Shown here piece by piece: positions 33,311 to 41,484 of a DNA stretch of 41,484 nt. Each line of letters starts with the position of its first letter. The stretch's first letter is position 1. The stretch covers positions 26,375-67,858 of the forward strand of contig NZ_AZGA01000078.1 of assembly GCF_001436375.1 (NCBI RefSeq), in the 5' to 3' direction. The translations under genes were made by a program, and so were the position numbers. The stretch is from Agrilactobacillus composti DSM 18527 = JCM 14202 (GTDB lineage Bacteria; Bacillota; Bacilli; Lactobacillales; Lactobacillaceae). A model generated the notes under the pieces. That model was given only the letters and a program-made list of their open reading frames with translations, had not been told where the DNA came from and did no database searches.

Positions 33311-34450
33311 TTATGGATTGATAAAACTTAAATAATTGGACGTCACAAATTTATGATTGCTCAATTCCGCCCACAGGGAACCATCTGCCAATTGAATCTG
33401 GCGAAGCACATATACCACGATACCTGGCAGGTAGCCGCTGGGCAGTTGCTGGCCATAAGGCGCCTCCCAAACCGGAATAGTAGCTTGCCCAGGGGCATTG
33501 ATAATTGCTTGCTGGTCCACCGAGACATCGCTGATCACCGCATAAGCCGATTGAGGCAGGGCGGGCTGGTGATAATTAGCCAAGACCTTACCAGCCTTGG
33601 CATCGATCCAAAGGCACCCGCCCAAGTTCAACCAAGTTGTCTGGTGATTTGTCGTGACCAGGGCCTGGAAGATGCGCCAGATAGAAGCCTTGGGTAATTT
33701 TTTGGCTAAGGGCGTCTTAGCAGCGGCTTCTGAATAAACCGGGGTATTGGTTAGTAACTGGATGTACGTATTAGGGGCCACGGTCAAGGGGGTCAATTGC
33801 AGGGTTTCATAGATGATGTCCACTTGACCGGCATTTTTGCTGAAGTGTCCCTGGGCCTTGGGCGAAACGCCTTGGACAAATTGTTGCATATCCCCCAGGG
33901 GTTTGGCCTGGTAAGGACTATTTAAAGCACCGTGAAGAAACTGGGGTGGGCTGATCAAATTGCCCTGGGTATCTCGGTGGTACACCACGATAGGGGCTGC
34001 CGCTTGTTTGGCATAAATGAGGTCGATCCCGGCTGGGTTGGGGATGAAAGTTGTTTGAAAATGATTGATGGAGGTCAATACGTAACTTTCGATGACCTGA
34101 AAAGGCAGCTCTAACTTCGCGGCATAAGCCCCTAACACGGTGGTAGGGGCTAGTAGCTGGTGCCCCAGGCTGTCCACGTAGCGCACGGTAATGGCCACGT
34201 CTTTGCGTTGTAAGTTTGGCTGAGGCTGGGCTTTGGACACCACAATATCCGTAGGCTTATGAACCGGTGTGTTCTTGGCCTGCGGTTTAGCATTCATTTT
34301 TGGTTGAGCGAAGCGGTGTCGATTAGCACGCCCTCGCAATTCATCTGGTGTCTGTACCATATTTTCTGCCATCCCTTTATTATTGCCCCCAACAACTGTG
34401 TTACTAATATCCATATTAGCATATTCAATTCCCAGAAAGTAGCCAGGCAT
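33311..34450 (-). CDS. MucBP-domain protein without a signal peptide
   Basis: Up to 379 residues. Two MucBP-like domains (about 84-152, VAITVRYVDSLGHQLL; and 153-220, PIVVYHRDTQGNLI) are followed by one or two SH3-like wall-binding units (WLNLGGCLWIDAKAG, similar to those of the 3D-domain protein). Such domains bind mucins or cell walls outside the cell, yet there is no signal peptide, membrane helix or LPxTG anchor in either end. The start is uncertain: ATG 34450 (taken), 34414, 34372 or 34360; none has a good ribosome site, and the clpE terminator lies just upstream. It may be a truncated surface protein. Confidence 0.7.
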   Translation of the reverse strand: MPGYFLGIEYANMDISNTVVGGNNKGMAENMVQTPDELRGRANRHRFAQPKMNAKPQAKNTPVHKPTDIVVSKAQPQPNLQRKDVAITVRYVDSLGHQLLAPTTVLGAYAAKLELPFQVIESYVLTSINHFQTTFIPNPAGIDLIYAKQAAAPIVVYHRDTQGNLISPPQFLHGALNSPYQAKPLGDMQQFVQGVSPKAQGHFSKNAGQVDIIYETLQLTPLTVAPNTYIQLLTNTPVYSEAAAKTPLAKKLPKASIWRIFQALVTTNHQTTWLNLGGCLWIDAKAGKVLANYHQPALPQSAYAVISDVSVDQQAIINAPGQATIPVWEAPYGQQLPSGYLPGIVVYVLRQIQLADGSLWAELSNHKFVTSNYLSFINP

Positions 34451-34472
34451 CTGAGCTTTAACAAAACATAAA

Positions 34473-34508
34473 AAAGACCAAGCTCAAAAATTTTTGAGCT
34501 TGGTCTTT
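34473..34508 (-). terminator. Terminator of clpE
   Basis: A perfect 36-nt palindrome with 18-nt arms starting AAAGACCAAGCTC, followed on the minus strand by a T run, 30 nt beyond the clpE stop. Confidence 0.9.
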
Positions 34509-34537
34509 AGCATGAGATACATTTTTAATTTAAACGA

Positions 34538-36805
34538 CTATTTTGTTTTTTTATCGTTAGCACTATCCACACTGGCATCAGTGGTCTTAGATGCTTCTGT
34601 GTTTAGCTTGGTAATCTTGATGTGATCATTTTCCATCCGCGCATCTAATTGATGTTCACCAGGGTGATCCAAGTAGTAATCAGCTACCCGGTCTTCAATC
34701 TGCTCTTGAATGACCCGACGCAATGGCCGTGCCCCCATTTGCGGATTATAGCCCAGATCTACTAACTTCGCCTTAACTGGTTCAGTGACGTGGATATGCA
34801 AACCTTGATCGGCAATCATACTGTTGGTATCGGCAATCATCAAATCGACAATTTGTAACAAATTAGCCTTCGTCAATGAGTTGAATTCAACAATATCATC
34901 AAACCGGTTCAAGAATTCAGGTTGGAAGTAATCCGTCAAACGGTTCAAAACAGAGTGGGTCTCACCCTTGGCTGCCGCACCGAAACCAACGTTAGCTTCA
35001 ACATTAGATTGACCGGCATTAGAAGTCATGATGATGATGGTATCTTTGAAGCTGACAGTCCGACCTTGAGAATCAGTCAGGCGGCCATCGTCTAAGATTT
35101 GCAAGAACATGTGCATGACATCTGGATGGGCCTTTTCAACTTCATCCAAGAGGATCAAGCTGTAAGGATGACGGCGAACTTGTTCGGTCAATTGACCGGC
35201 TTCCTCATAACCTACATAGCCAGGAGGGGAACCGATGAGCTTAGACACACTGAATTTCTCCATGTACTCACTCATATCAAACCGAATCATGGAATCCTCA
35301 GAACCAAAGAGCTGTTTAGCTAATTGCTTAGCCAATTCAGTTTTACCAACCCCAGTAGGGCCAACAAATAGGAAGGACCCAATTGGCCGACCAGACTTGT
35401 TAAAGCCTACTCGATTACGGCGAATAGCTTTGGCAACTTTATCAACGGCTTCATCTTGGCCGATCAAGTGTTTCTTAAGATCTGGGCCGAGATTTTGCAA
35501 TTGCGTTTGTTCTTGGGCCTTTAATTCACCAACCGGAATATTTGTCTTTTCTTCAACAATTTGTTCCATGTCCTTTTCAGTGACTGTTGGTTCATTAGAA
35601 GGATCCACACTATCTTTAGATTTCATTTTTTCAAGTTTGCTGACTTGATCACGATAATAAGCCGCTTTTTCGTAATCTTCTTGGCGTAAAGCATCTTGTT
35701 TTTGCTTTTCAGCCGCATTGATCTTATCTTCTAAGGTCTTAGGATCAACGGCGGTAATGGTCAAGTTCTTACGAGAGCCAGATTCGTCTAATAAGTCAAT
35801 GGCCTTATCAGGCAAGAAGCGATCTTGGACATAGCGGTTAGATAAAGAGGCCGCTGCCTTAATGGCATCATCTGTATAGTGCACATGATGATAGTCTTCG
35901 TATTTCTTCTTCAAACCTTCCAAGATTTTAACGGTCTCTTCAACAGAAGGTTCGTCAACTTGGACGGGTTGTAAACGTCTAGCTAAGGCAGAATCTTTTT
36001 CAATAGTCCGATATTCATTTGACGTTGTGGCCCCGACTAATTGGAGCTCGCCCCGGGCTAAAGCAGGTTTCAAAACGTTACCTGCATCCATACCGCCTTC
36101 GGCATTACCGGCACCAACGATTTCATGAATTTCATCAATGAAAAGAATGATCTTGTCATTTTTCTTTAATTCATCCATTAATTGGGTCATCCGTTGTTCG
36201 AATTGACCCCGGATACCAGTCCCTTGGACTAAAGAAACCACGTCTAAGCGCACGACTTCTTTATCTTGAAGCTTAGCTGGGACATCCCCGTCGACGATCT
36301 TTTGTGCAAGACCTTCAACAACGGCTGTTTTACCAACACCGGCTTCCCCAATGAGGACAGGATTATTCTTAGTACGTCTATTCAAAATTTCAATCACGCG
36401 AGAAATTTCTTTGTCACGGCCAATTACTGGATCAATTTCACCTTGCCGAGCAAGATTGGTTAAATTAACACCATATTGATCTAATAAGCCGCCTTTACCA
36501 CCATTATTACGTGGGTTTCTTGGGCCACCGCCCATGCCGCCAGCTTGGGTTTGAGGCCCTTGTTGGAAGGAAGAGGCGTCGTTTGGCATACCTTGACCCA
36601 TTTGTCTGAAGATATCATCTAAGTTACCAAAGCCAAAGGGATCACCGCCGCCCGCTGCATTAGTGGGTGCGTTGGTACCATTGCTTTGTTGATTCTTCAA
36701 CAATTGGTAGCAATTTTGGCACAAATTAATTTCTTGACGTTGACCATTTACACTCGTATATAAATGGATCGTAGCTTCATTTTTGTGGCAGTTTTGACAC
36801 AACAT
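34538..36805 (-). CDS. clpE: ATP-dependent Clp protease ATPase subunit ClpE
   Basis: A 755-residue HSP100 unfoldase. The N-terminal zinc finger has two CxxC pairs (MLCQNCHKN and INLCQNCYQ), followed by a low-complexity linker, AAA-1 ([21 protein letters not shown]), a UVR-like coiled coil ([19 protein letters not shown]), and AAA-2 ([27 protein letters not shown]) with a VGF loop for ClpP docking. Start ATG 36805 matches the family N-terminus; its ribosome site AAAGG is unusually far (14 nt), and a GTG 12 nt upstream (36817) is in frame. Expression is probably under HrcA through the CIRCE element at 36953-36979. Confidence 0.95.
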   Translation of the reverse strand: MLCQNCHKNEATIHLYTSVNGQRQEINLCQNCYQLLKNQQSNGTNAPTNAAGGGDPFGFGNLDDIFRQMGQGMPNDASSFQQGPQTQAGGMGGGPRNPRNNGGKGGLLDQYGVNLTNLARQGEIDPVIGRDKEISRVIEILNRRTKNNPVLIGEAGVGKTAVVEGLAQKIVDGDVPAKLQDKEVVRLDVVSLVQGTGIRGQFEQRMTQLMDELKKNDKIILFIDEIHEIVGAGNAEGGMDAGNVLKPALARGELQLVGATTSNEYRTIEKDSALARRLQPVQVDEPSVEETVKILEGLKKKYEDYHHVHYTDDAIKAAASLSNRYVQDRFLPDKAIDLLDESGSRKNLTITAVDPKTLEDKINAAEKQKQDALRQEDYEKAAYYRDQVSKLEKMKSKDSVDPSNEPTVTEKDMEQIVEEKTNIPVGELKAQEQTQLQNLGPDLKKHLIGQDEAVDKVAKAIRRNRVGFNKSGRPIGSFLFVGPTGVGKTELAKQLAKQLFGSEDSMIRFDMSEYMEKFSVSKLIGSPPGYVGYEEAGQLTEQVRRHPYSLILLDEVEKAHPDVMHMFLQILDDGRLTDSQGRTVSFKDTIIIMTSNAGQSNVEANVGFGAAAKGETHSVLNRLTDYFQPEFLNRFDDIVEFNSLTKANLLQIVDLMIADTNSMIADQGLHIHVTEPVKAKLVDLGYNPQMGARPLRRVIQEQIEDRVADYYLDHPGEHQLDARMENDHIKITKLNTEASKTTDASVDSANDKKTK

Positions 36806-36943
36806 AGAGTTTGTCACGACCTTTCTGGTTAAGTCAACGCAATACATCAACATATAGCAGTGATTGTTCTTGGGTTAAATTGGCTGTACACCGCTTTAAA
36901 GCAATTGAGTTTAAAAAACCAACTCCAACAATCTACAAATAGC

Positions 36944-36979
36944 ATTATACATTTAGCACTCGGGTAGGTCAAGTGCTAA
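36944..36979 (-). promoter_or_regulatory. clpE promoter overlapped by a CIRCE element (HrcA operator)
   Basis: On the minus strand, TTGACC (36967-36972), 17 nt, TATAAT (36944-36949). A CIRCE inverted repeat, TTAGCACTC-N9-AAGTGCTAA on the plus strand (36953-36979), covers the -35 and spacer, with one mismatch from the consensus TTAGCACTC-N9-GAGTGCTAA. No full CtsR heptad repeat is seen. The transcript has a leader of roughly 130 nt. Confidence 0.85.
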
Positions 36980-37112
36980 GCACTGAAAAAATAAACGCCC
37001 GTTCCCAGTGGCAGATTCTCTTAAAAAAGCTATAATTGGTAGAGTTTGGAAAATCGGCTTAAAGGATTGGTTAGGAATAATATAAGCCAAAACATAGGAA
37101 GTGACAAAGAAT

Positions 37113-37304
37113 ATGACTGCAGACTATCAACAATTGCTGGATCAATTAGCTGCTGGGGAGATTGCAGAAATTAAAATCGAGCCAAAGGATTTTTTCGCAT
37201 TTAGACAGGTTTGGCAAAATCACCCCCAGCGAAAAGAGATTGTGGGAATTGCCCAGCGAAATGGAAATGTTTTATATCGTTTTCACGAAAACGCTTCCTT
37301 ATAG
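37113..37304 (+). CDS. Small conserved protein upstream of ptsHI
   Basis: A 63-residue soluble protein, MTADYQQLLDQLAAGEIAEIKIEPKD at its start, then FFAFRQVWQNHPQRKEIVGIAQRNG. Function unknown; I believe similar small proteins sit between clpE and ptsH in other lactobacilli, which I cannot verify here. The ATG 37113 has AGGAAG about 11 nt upstream; a GTG at 37101 would put the site too close. TATAAT (37031-37036) is a possible -10. Confidence 0.75.
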   Translation: MTADYQQLLDQLAAGEIAEIKIEPKDFFAFRQVWQNHPQRKEIVGIAQRNGNVLYRFHENASL

Positions 37305-37344
37305 ATAATTAAAGGGATTTTAGTGATTATCCATGAAAAAATAG

Positions 37345-37402
37345 TTGTACTATTTTCAAAAAAATGGTAACCTAGTTTTTGTATAAAAGGATAATTATCC
37401 TT
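37345..37402 (+). promoter_or_regulatory. ptsH leader with promoter and 16-nt perfect palindrome
   Basis: TTGTAC (37345-37350) and TAACCT (37368-37373) at 17 nt form a weak promoter. Just downstream, AAGGATAATTATCCTT (37387-37402) is a perfect palindrome, placed between promoter and ribosome site (AAAAGGAG), where a repressor or RNA hairpin could act. Confidence 0.5.
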
Positions 37403-37460
37403 AAGTTTCTGAACAAAATTAAGGGTAATTCATTAGATAAAAAAAGGAGTTCGATCTATT

Positions 37461-37727
37461 ATGGAAAAACGCGACTTTCATGTAATTGCAGAAACAGGTA
37501 TTCACGCACGTCCCGCAACATTATTGGTACAAACTGCTAGTAAATTCAACTCAGATATCAACTTGGAATACAAGGGCAAATCTGTGAACTTGAAATCTAT
37601 CATGGGTGTTATGTCCTTGGGTGTTGGTCAAGGTGCTGACGTGACGATTAGTGCTGATGGTGCTGACGAAAAAGACGCACTTGAAGCTGTCTCTGAAACA
37701 ATGAAAAAAGAAGGTTTATCAGAATAA
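37461..37727 (+). CDS. ptsH: Phosphocarrier protein HPr
   Basis: An 88-residue central component of the sugar phosphotransferase system. His15 in TGIHARPA receives phosphate from EI; Ser46 in [11 protein letters not shown] is the HPr kinase site used for CcpA-dependent carbon catabolite control. AAAAGGAG lies about 12 nt before the ATG. The stop overlaps the ptsI start by one nucleotide. Confidence 0.97.
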   Translation: MEKRDFHVIAETGIHARPATLLVQTASKFNSDINLEYKGKSVNLKSIMGVMSLGVGQGADVTISADGADEKDALEAVSETMKKEGLSE

Positions 37728-39451
37728 TGACAAAACAACTAAAGGGTATTGCAGCAAGTGATGGGATTGCCATTGCCAAAGCTTATCGTTTAGTTGAACC
37801 TGATCTTTCTTACAAAAAAACCACTGTAACGGATATTGATGGTGAAACTAAACGATTTGAAGATGCAATTTCCAAATCTAATGATGAACTCCAAATCATC
37901 CGGGCCAAAGCTAAAGAGTCTCTCGGTGAAGATGAGGCTCAAGTTTTTGATGCCCACATGATGATTTTGGCTGATCCCGAATTCACTGGCGCTGTTAAGA
38001 GTAAGATTAGTGATGAAAAAGTTAATGCTGAAGCCGCTTTGAGTGAAGTTTCTGAACACTTTATTTCGATGTTTGAAGCAATGACGGATAACGCCTATAT
38101 GCAAGAACGGGCTGCCGATGTTCGCGATGTGACTAAACGGATCATGAGCCATTTGTTAGGCAAGGAATTGCCTAACCCGGCATTGATTGATCAAGAAGTC
38201 ATTATCGTGGCAAAAGACCTAACCCCAAGTGATACCGCCCAATTGAATAAGAAGTATGTCAAAGCCTTCGTCACTGACTTAGGCGGTCGTACGGCCCATT
38301 CAGCTATCATGGCTCGGTCACTGGAAATTCCTGCGATTGTGGGTAGTGAAACCATTACAGCTGAAGCCAAAGAAGATGAAGAACTTATCGTCGATGGTAT
38401 CAGCGGTGATATTATTTTGGACCCTACTGCTGCACAAGTTGCTGAATACAAGCAAAAAGCAGCAGACTTTGCGAAACAAAAAGCAGAATGGAATAAACTT
38501 AAGAACGAAGCCAGCGTCACAGCTGATGGCAAACACTATACAGTGGCTGCCAACATCGGGACACCTAAAGATTTAACAGGTGTGCTGGACAATGGGGCAG
38601 AGGCCATTGGCTTGTACCGGACTGAATTCTTATACATGGATTCTGCCGAATTACCAACTGAAGATGATCAATTTGAGGCTTATAAAGCTGTTATAGAAGG
38701 CATGAACGGCAAACCTGTCGTTATTCGGACAATGGATATTGGTGGGGATAAACACTTGCCTTATTTGCCATTACCTGAAGAAATGAACCCATTCTTGGGT
38801 TATCGTGCCATCCGGATCAGTTTGGATCGCCAAGAAATCTTCAGAACCCAATTACGGGCTTTATTACGGGCCTCTAATTATGGGAAACTACGGATCATGT
38901 TCCCAATGATCGGGACCTTGCCAGAATTCCGGCAAGCCAAAGCAATCTTTGAAGAAGAAAAATCTAAGATGGTTGCTGCCGGCAAACCAGTTTCAGACGA
39001 CATCCAATTGGGCATGATGATGGAAGTGCCAGCTGCTGCAATTTTGGCAGACCAATTTGCTAAAGAAGTCGACTTCTTCAGTATTGGGACCAACGACTTG
39101 ATTCAATACACCATGGCTGCTGATCGGGGTAACGAACATGTTTCTTACCTCTATCAACCTTACAACCCTTCAATTTTGCGCTTAGTTAAGAAAATCATTG
39201 ACTCAGCCCATCATGAAGGCAAGTGGGCTGGCATGTGTGGCGAAGCTGCCGGGGATCCAATCATGGTACCATTGCTATTAGGCATGGGCCTTGATGAATA
39301 CTCCATGAGTGCCACTTCTGTCTTGAAAGTTAGAAGCTTGATGAAACGCTTGTCGACAGCCGATATGAAGGCCTTGTCTGATAAAGCTGTCAACGAGTTG
39401 ACAACCAACGATGACGTGGCTGACATGGTTAAAAAAGCAACGAATCAATAA
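37727..39451 (+). CDS. ptsI: Phosphoenolpyruvate-protein phosphotransferase (Enzyme I)
   Basis: A 574-residue enzyme that passes phosphate from PEP to HPr. The N-terminal domain carries the phospho-His191 in [13 protein letters not shown]; the C-terminal PEP-binding barrel has [28 protein letters not shown] and the active Cys in [10 protein letters not shown]. Coupled to ptsH by a TAATGA overlap and closed by a terminator, so ptsHI is one unit. Confidence 0.97.
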   Translation: MTKQLKGIAASDGIAIAKAYRLVEPDLSYKKTTVTDIDGETKRFEDAISKSNDELQIIRAKAKESLGEDEAQVFDAHMMILADPEFTGAVKSKISDEKVNAEAALSEVSEHFISMFEAMTDNAYMQERAADVRDVTKRIMSHLLGKELPNPALIDQEVIIVAKDLTPSDTAQLNKKYVKAFVTDLGGRTAHSAIMARSLEIPAIVGSETITAEAKEDEELIVDGISGDIILDPTAAQVAEYKQKAADFAKQKAEWNKLKNEASVTADGKHYTVAANIGTPKDLTGVLDNGAEAIGLYRTEFLYMDSAELPTEDDQFEAYKAVIEGMNGKPVVIRTMDIGGDKHLPYLPLPEEMNPFLGYRAIRISLDRQEIFRTQLRALLRASNYGKLRIMFPMIGTLPEFRQAKAIFEEEKSKMVAAGKPVSDDIQLGMMMEVPAAAILADQFAKEVDFFSIGTNDLIQYTMAADRGNEHVSYLYQPYNPSILRLVKKIIDSAHHEGKWAGMCGEAAGDPIMVPLLLGMGLDEYSMSATSVLKVRSLMKRLSTADMKALSDKAVNELTTNDDVADMVKKATNQ

Positions 39452-39467
39452 AAAGACATAATGTCAT

Positions 39468-39509
39468 AAAGACCAAACGCAGCGTATATCTCTGTGTTTG
39501 GTCTTTTTT
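39468..39509 (+). terminator. Terminator of ptsHI
   Basis: AAAGACCAAAC (39468-39478) pairs with GTTTGGTCTTT (39496-39506), followed by a T tract; its base is similar to the clpE terminator. Confidence 0.9.
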
Positions 39510-39546
39510 GTGTGCTTGGTTTTTACTGGCGACGGGTTGGGTCAGT

Positions 39547-39575
39547 TTGACTTTCTGCAAACGGACAATTATGCT
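39547..39575 (+). promoter_or_regulatory. Promoter of the ABC-F gene
   Basis: TTGACT (39547-39552), 17 nt, TATGCT (39570-39575), 37 nt before the start codon. Confidence 0.7.
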
Positions 39576-39611
39576 AGACCTTGTGTCAATTTTTAGGAAT
39601 AGGAGTCAACC

Positions 39612-41150
39612 ATGAGCCTTTTAAAGATCGAACATTTATCTCATCAATTTTTTGAAAAACAACTATATATAGATGCTAATTTAGAATTAAATCAAAACGA
39701 CCACATGGGCATTATTGGTGAAAATGGGGCGGGGAAGAGTACGCTCATTAAGTTTCTCACCGGCCAATTGATTCCCGATGAAGGCCAAATTCATTGGCAA
39801 CGTGGGGTGCAGGTGGGTTATCTGGATCAATATGCCAGCTTGACCCCCGGCATGAACGTACTGGATTTCTTGCAGACGGCCTATCAGGATTTGATCGATG
39901 CCGAAAAACGCATGATCAAAGACTATGACGATTACAGTCAAAATATGGATCCAGATATTTTAGAGCATGCCGGTAAAATCCAAGAACGCTTAGATGCTGC
40001 TGATTATTATAATCGGCAAATCAGCATCGATAACGTGGCCACCGGGCTAGGCCTATTGGACTTGTATCAACAAGATGTGGATTCATTGAGTGGCGGGCAG
40101 CGTTCTAAACTGATCTTAGCTAAGATGCTGCTAGCTAATCCCGATGTGTTATTATTGGACGAACCGACCAACTTTTTAGATAAGGAACATATCGACTGGC
40201 TGGGCAATTTCTTAAATAATTTTGCCGGGGCCTTTATCGTGATCTCTCATGATTATGATTTTTTAAATACCATCACCAATTGTATTTGCGATGTGGAGCT
40301 AAGCACCATTACACGCTATACCGGAACGTTGGACCAAGCGTTGAAACAAAAGGCCGCCAATCAACTGACTTACGCCAAAGAATATGAGAAGCAACAACGT
40401 CAAGTCAATAAACTAAAGAAATACATCGCCAAAAACAAGGCTGGTACCCGTTCTAAAAGTGCGAAGAGTCGAGAAAAGCAACTGGACAAGATGGATATTT
40501 TAAAACCTTTATCTAATAATCGTTCAGCCAACTTGAATTTTCCCTACGTGGATACTGCCAGTCAAATTTTATTTGAAGTTAACGACTTAATCATTGGTTA
40601 TGACCATCCTCTATTACAGCAACCGGTGAATTTCTCCATTGGTCGCGGTGAAAAAGTCGCCATCCAAGGGTTCAATGGTATCGGGAAGTCCACTTTGATC
40701 AAAACCATGTTGGGCCAACTGCCACCTATTTCTGGGGCAGTCAGCTTATCCAAAACTAACAAAGTGACCTATTTTAAGCAGGAACTGGACTGGCCCAATG
40801 ATAATATGACCCCTTTGCAATATATGCAGTCTGTTTTTGAAAAATTAAAGCCCCGGGATCTGCGCAAAGTTTTAGCCCAGGCCGGTTTAGGTAGCCAACA
40901 AGCGGCCTTAAGCATGAAACAATTAAGCGGTGGCGAGCAAAGCAAAGTGAAGTTGGCGGAGATGTTGTTGCAGCCGGCTAACGTTTTAGTCCTAGATGAA
41001 CCTACCAATCACCTGGATGTGGACACCAAAAATGTTCTCCAAAAGGCATTGGCGACCTTTGCGGGTGCTGTTATTGTGGTGAGCCATGAGGCTGAATTCT
41101 TGACCGGGGGCTGGATCGATAAGGTTATTGACGTGGAAAAATTAATTTAG
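39612..41150 (+). CDS. ABC-F family ATPase
   Basis: A 512-residue soluble protein with two ABC domains and no membrane helix. First: Walker A GENGAGKST, signature LSGGQRSKL, Walker B LLLDEPTNFLD. Second: GFNGIGKST, LSGGEQSKV, VLVLDEPTNHLD. The linker between them is a charged helical pair (EKQQRQVNKLKKYIAKNKAGTRSK) that contacts the ribosomal P-tRNA in the family. ABC-F proteins act on the ribosome as translation factors or protect it from antibiotics; which applies is not clear. AGGAG is 6 nt before the ATG. Confidence 0.9.
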   Translation: MSLLKIEHLSHQFFEKQLYIDANLELNQNDHMGIIGENGAGKSTLIKFLTGQLIPDEGQIHWQRGVQVGYLDQYASLTPGMNVLDFLQTAYQDLIDAEKRMIKDYDDYSQNMDPDILEHAGKIQERLDAADYYNRQISIDNVATGLGLLDLYQQDVDSLSGGQRSKLILAKMLLANPDVLLLDEPTNFLDKEHIDWLGNFLNNFAGAFIVISHDYDFLNTITNCICDVELSTITRYTGTLDQALKQKAANQLTYAKEYEKQQRQVNKLKKYIAKNKAGTRSKSAKSREKQLDKMDILKPLSNNRSANLNFPYVDTASQILFEVNDLIIGYDHPLLQQPVNFSIGRGEKVAIQGFNGIGKSTLIKTMLGQLPPISGAVSLSKTNKVTYFKQELDWPNDNMTPLQYMQSVFEKLKPRDLRKVLAQAGLGSQQAALSMKQLSGGEQSKVKLAEMLLQPANVLVLDEPTNHLDVDTKNVLQKALATFAGAVIVVSHEAEFLTGGWIDKVIDVEKLI

Positions 41151-41152
41151 TG

Positions 41153-41181
41153 TTGACAATTCATCTGATAGCGGGTATTAT
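41153..41181 (+). promoter_or_regulatory. rRNA operon promoter P1
   Basis: TTGACA (41153-41158), 17 nt, TATTAT (41176-41181). Starts 3 nt after the ABC-F gene. Confidence 0.8.
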
Positions 41182-41235
41182 ATAAAAGTTGTCGCTTTTA
41201 CGAAGGCCGCAACAAAAATTAATTTCAAAAACATG

Positions 41236-41264
41236 TTGACATATGTTTGAGAAATTGGTATTAT
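41236..41264 (+). promoter_or_regulatory. rRNA operon promoter P2
   Basis: TTGACA (41236-41241), 17 nt, TATTAT (41259-41264). Shares the 20-nt segment GGTATTATATAAAAGTTGTC with P1 (41174 and 41257), an 83-bp duplication of the start region. Confidence 0.8.
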
Positions 41265-41380
41265 ATAAAAGTTGTCAAATGAGTTATTCAACAAGGAAAT
41301 AAAATATGAAGAGATTCATACAAGTTCTACTTGTTGCATATATCAAATTATAAATCATATAAAATTATTTAATTAAATGG

Positions 41381-41409
41381 TTGACTTATGATTTTGAACA
41401 TGATATAAT
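41381..41409 (+). promoter_or_regulatory. rRNA operon promoter P3
   Basis: TTGACT (41381-41386), 17 nt, perfect TATAAT (41404-41409). Confidence 0.85.
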
Positions 41410-41484
41410 AGCTAAGTGACATCAAAACAGTAGATCTTTGAAAACTGAACAAAGTTTCGATTTACCAAATGTGCAGGCTTCAAC
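41410..41484 (+). other. rRNA leader with boxA-like antitermination sequence
   Basis: ATCTTTGAAAACTGAAC (about 41434-41450) is the sequence usually found upstream of 16S rRNA in lactobacilli and relatives. The 16S gene itself lies beyond the right edge; no rRNA body is seen inside. Confidence 0.75.

Noticed and set aside
35235-35648. 137-codon plus-strand frame inside clpE
   Set aside because: Antisense to conserved AAA-2 motifs of ClpE; no start signals.
41306-41353. Fifteen-codon frame MKRFIQVLLVAYIKL in the rRNA leader, with AAGGAAAT upstream
   Set aside because: Lies between rRNA promoters P2 and P3 in AT-rich DNA; probably chance, no evidence of translation.
41434-41484. Start of the 16S rRNA gene
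   Set aside because: Only leader sequence is present; no conserved 16S 5' sequence appears before the window ends.

Overview
This window is low-to-moderate GC Firmicute chromosome, almost certainly from the family Lactobacillaceae. The evidence is the gene set (PepS, mevalonate-pathway HMG-CoA enzymes, HPr/EI, ClpE, a BceRS-BceAB-type module, GPH sugar carrier, MucBP and SH3-like surface domains), strong AGGAGG ribosome binding sites with TTG/GTG starts, and an rRNA leader with ATCTTTGAAAACTGAAC at the right edge. I cannot name the species. No tRNA, CRISPR array, prophage or insertion sequence is visible.

Layout. Positions 1-420 hold a hairpin-rich non-coding stretch followed by a 20-codon stump that looks like the N-terminus of a LytS sensor kinase. 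Then come pepS (minus), a TetR regulator, a UDP-GlcNAc 2-epimerase, a coupled flavodoxin/GtrA pair and a TTG-started methionine aminopeptidase. From 5.9 to 10.3 kb lies a complete peptide-antibiotic sensing and detoxification module (response regulator, intramembrane kinase, ABC ATPase, large permease), then a YihY/BrkB membrane protein and galU. From 12.7 to 16.4 kb is a three-gene operon from acetyl-CoA to mevalonate (thiolase, HMG-CoA reductase, HMG-CoA synthase).

The main finding is at 16.47-17.42 kb, a gap of more than 1 kb with no coding sequence. It has a near-consensus extended -10 promoter, a predicted transcription start exactly at the first base of a closing helix that pairs with sequence about 840 nt downstream, many internal hairpins, perfect palindromes and repeats, and a strong intrinsic terminator. 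This is a complete gene for a giant (about 0.9 kb) ornate non-coding RNA, comparable in size and style to GOLLD/ROOL/OLE RNAs but not assignable by eye, and here it is chromosomal and not next to phage genes or tRNAs.

Downstream are a fused ThrE-type exporter, a GPH-family sugar carrier in what looks like the remains of a catabolic operon, a secreted 3D-domain cell-wall enzyme with possible WalR-like sites, a deoxyribosyltransferase/RlmCD pair, recX-mutY, an Ntdp-like phosphatase, an EndA-type nuclease with an unknown partner, small membrane and GNAT proteins, an AI-2E family protein, a CorC-type transporter plus release factor 3, a MucBP protein without a signal peptide, clpE under a CIRCE element, the ptsHI operon with a conserved small ORF upstream, and an ABC-F protein. 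The window ends in three tandem rRNA promoters and the 16S leader. A family of hairpins sharing AATAGCG/CGCTATT ends occurs at three gene boundaries.
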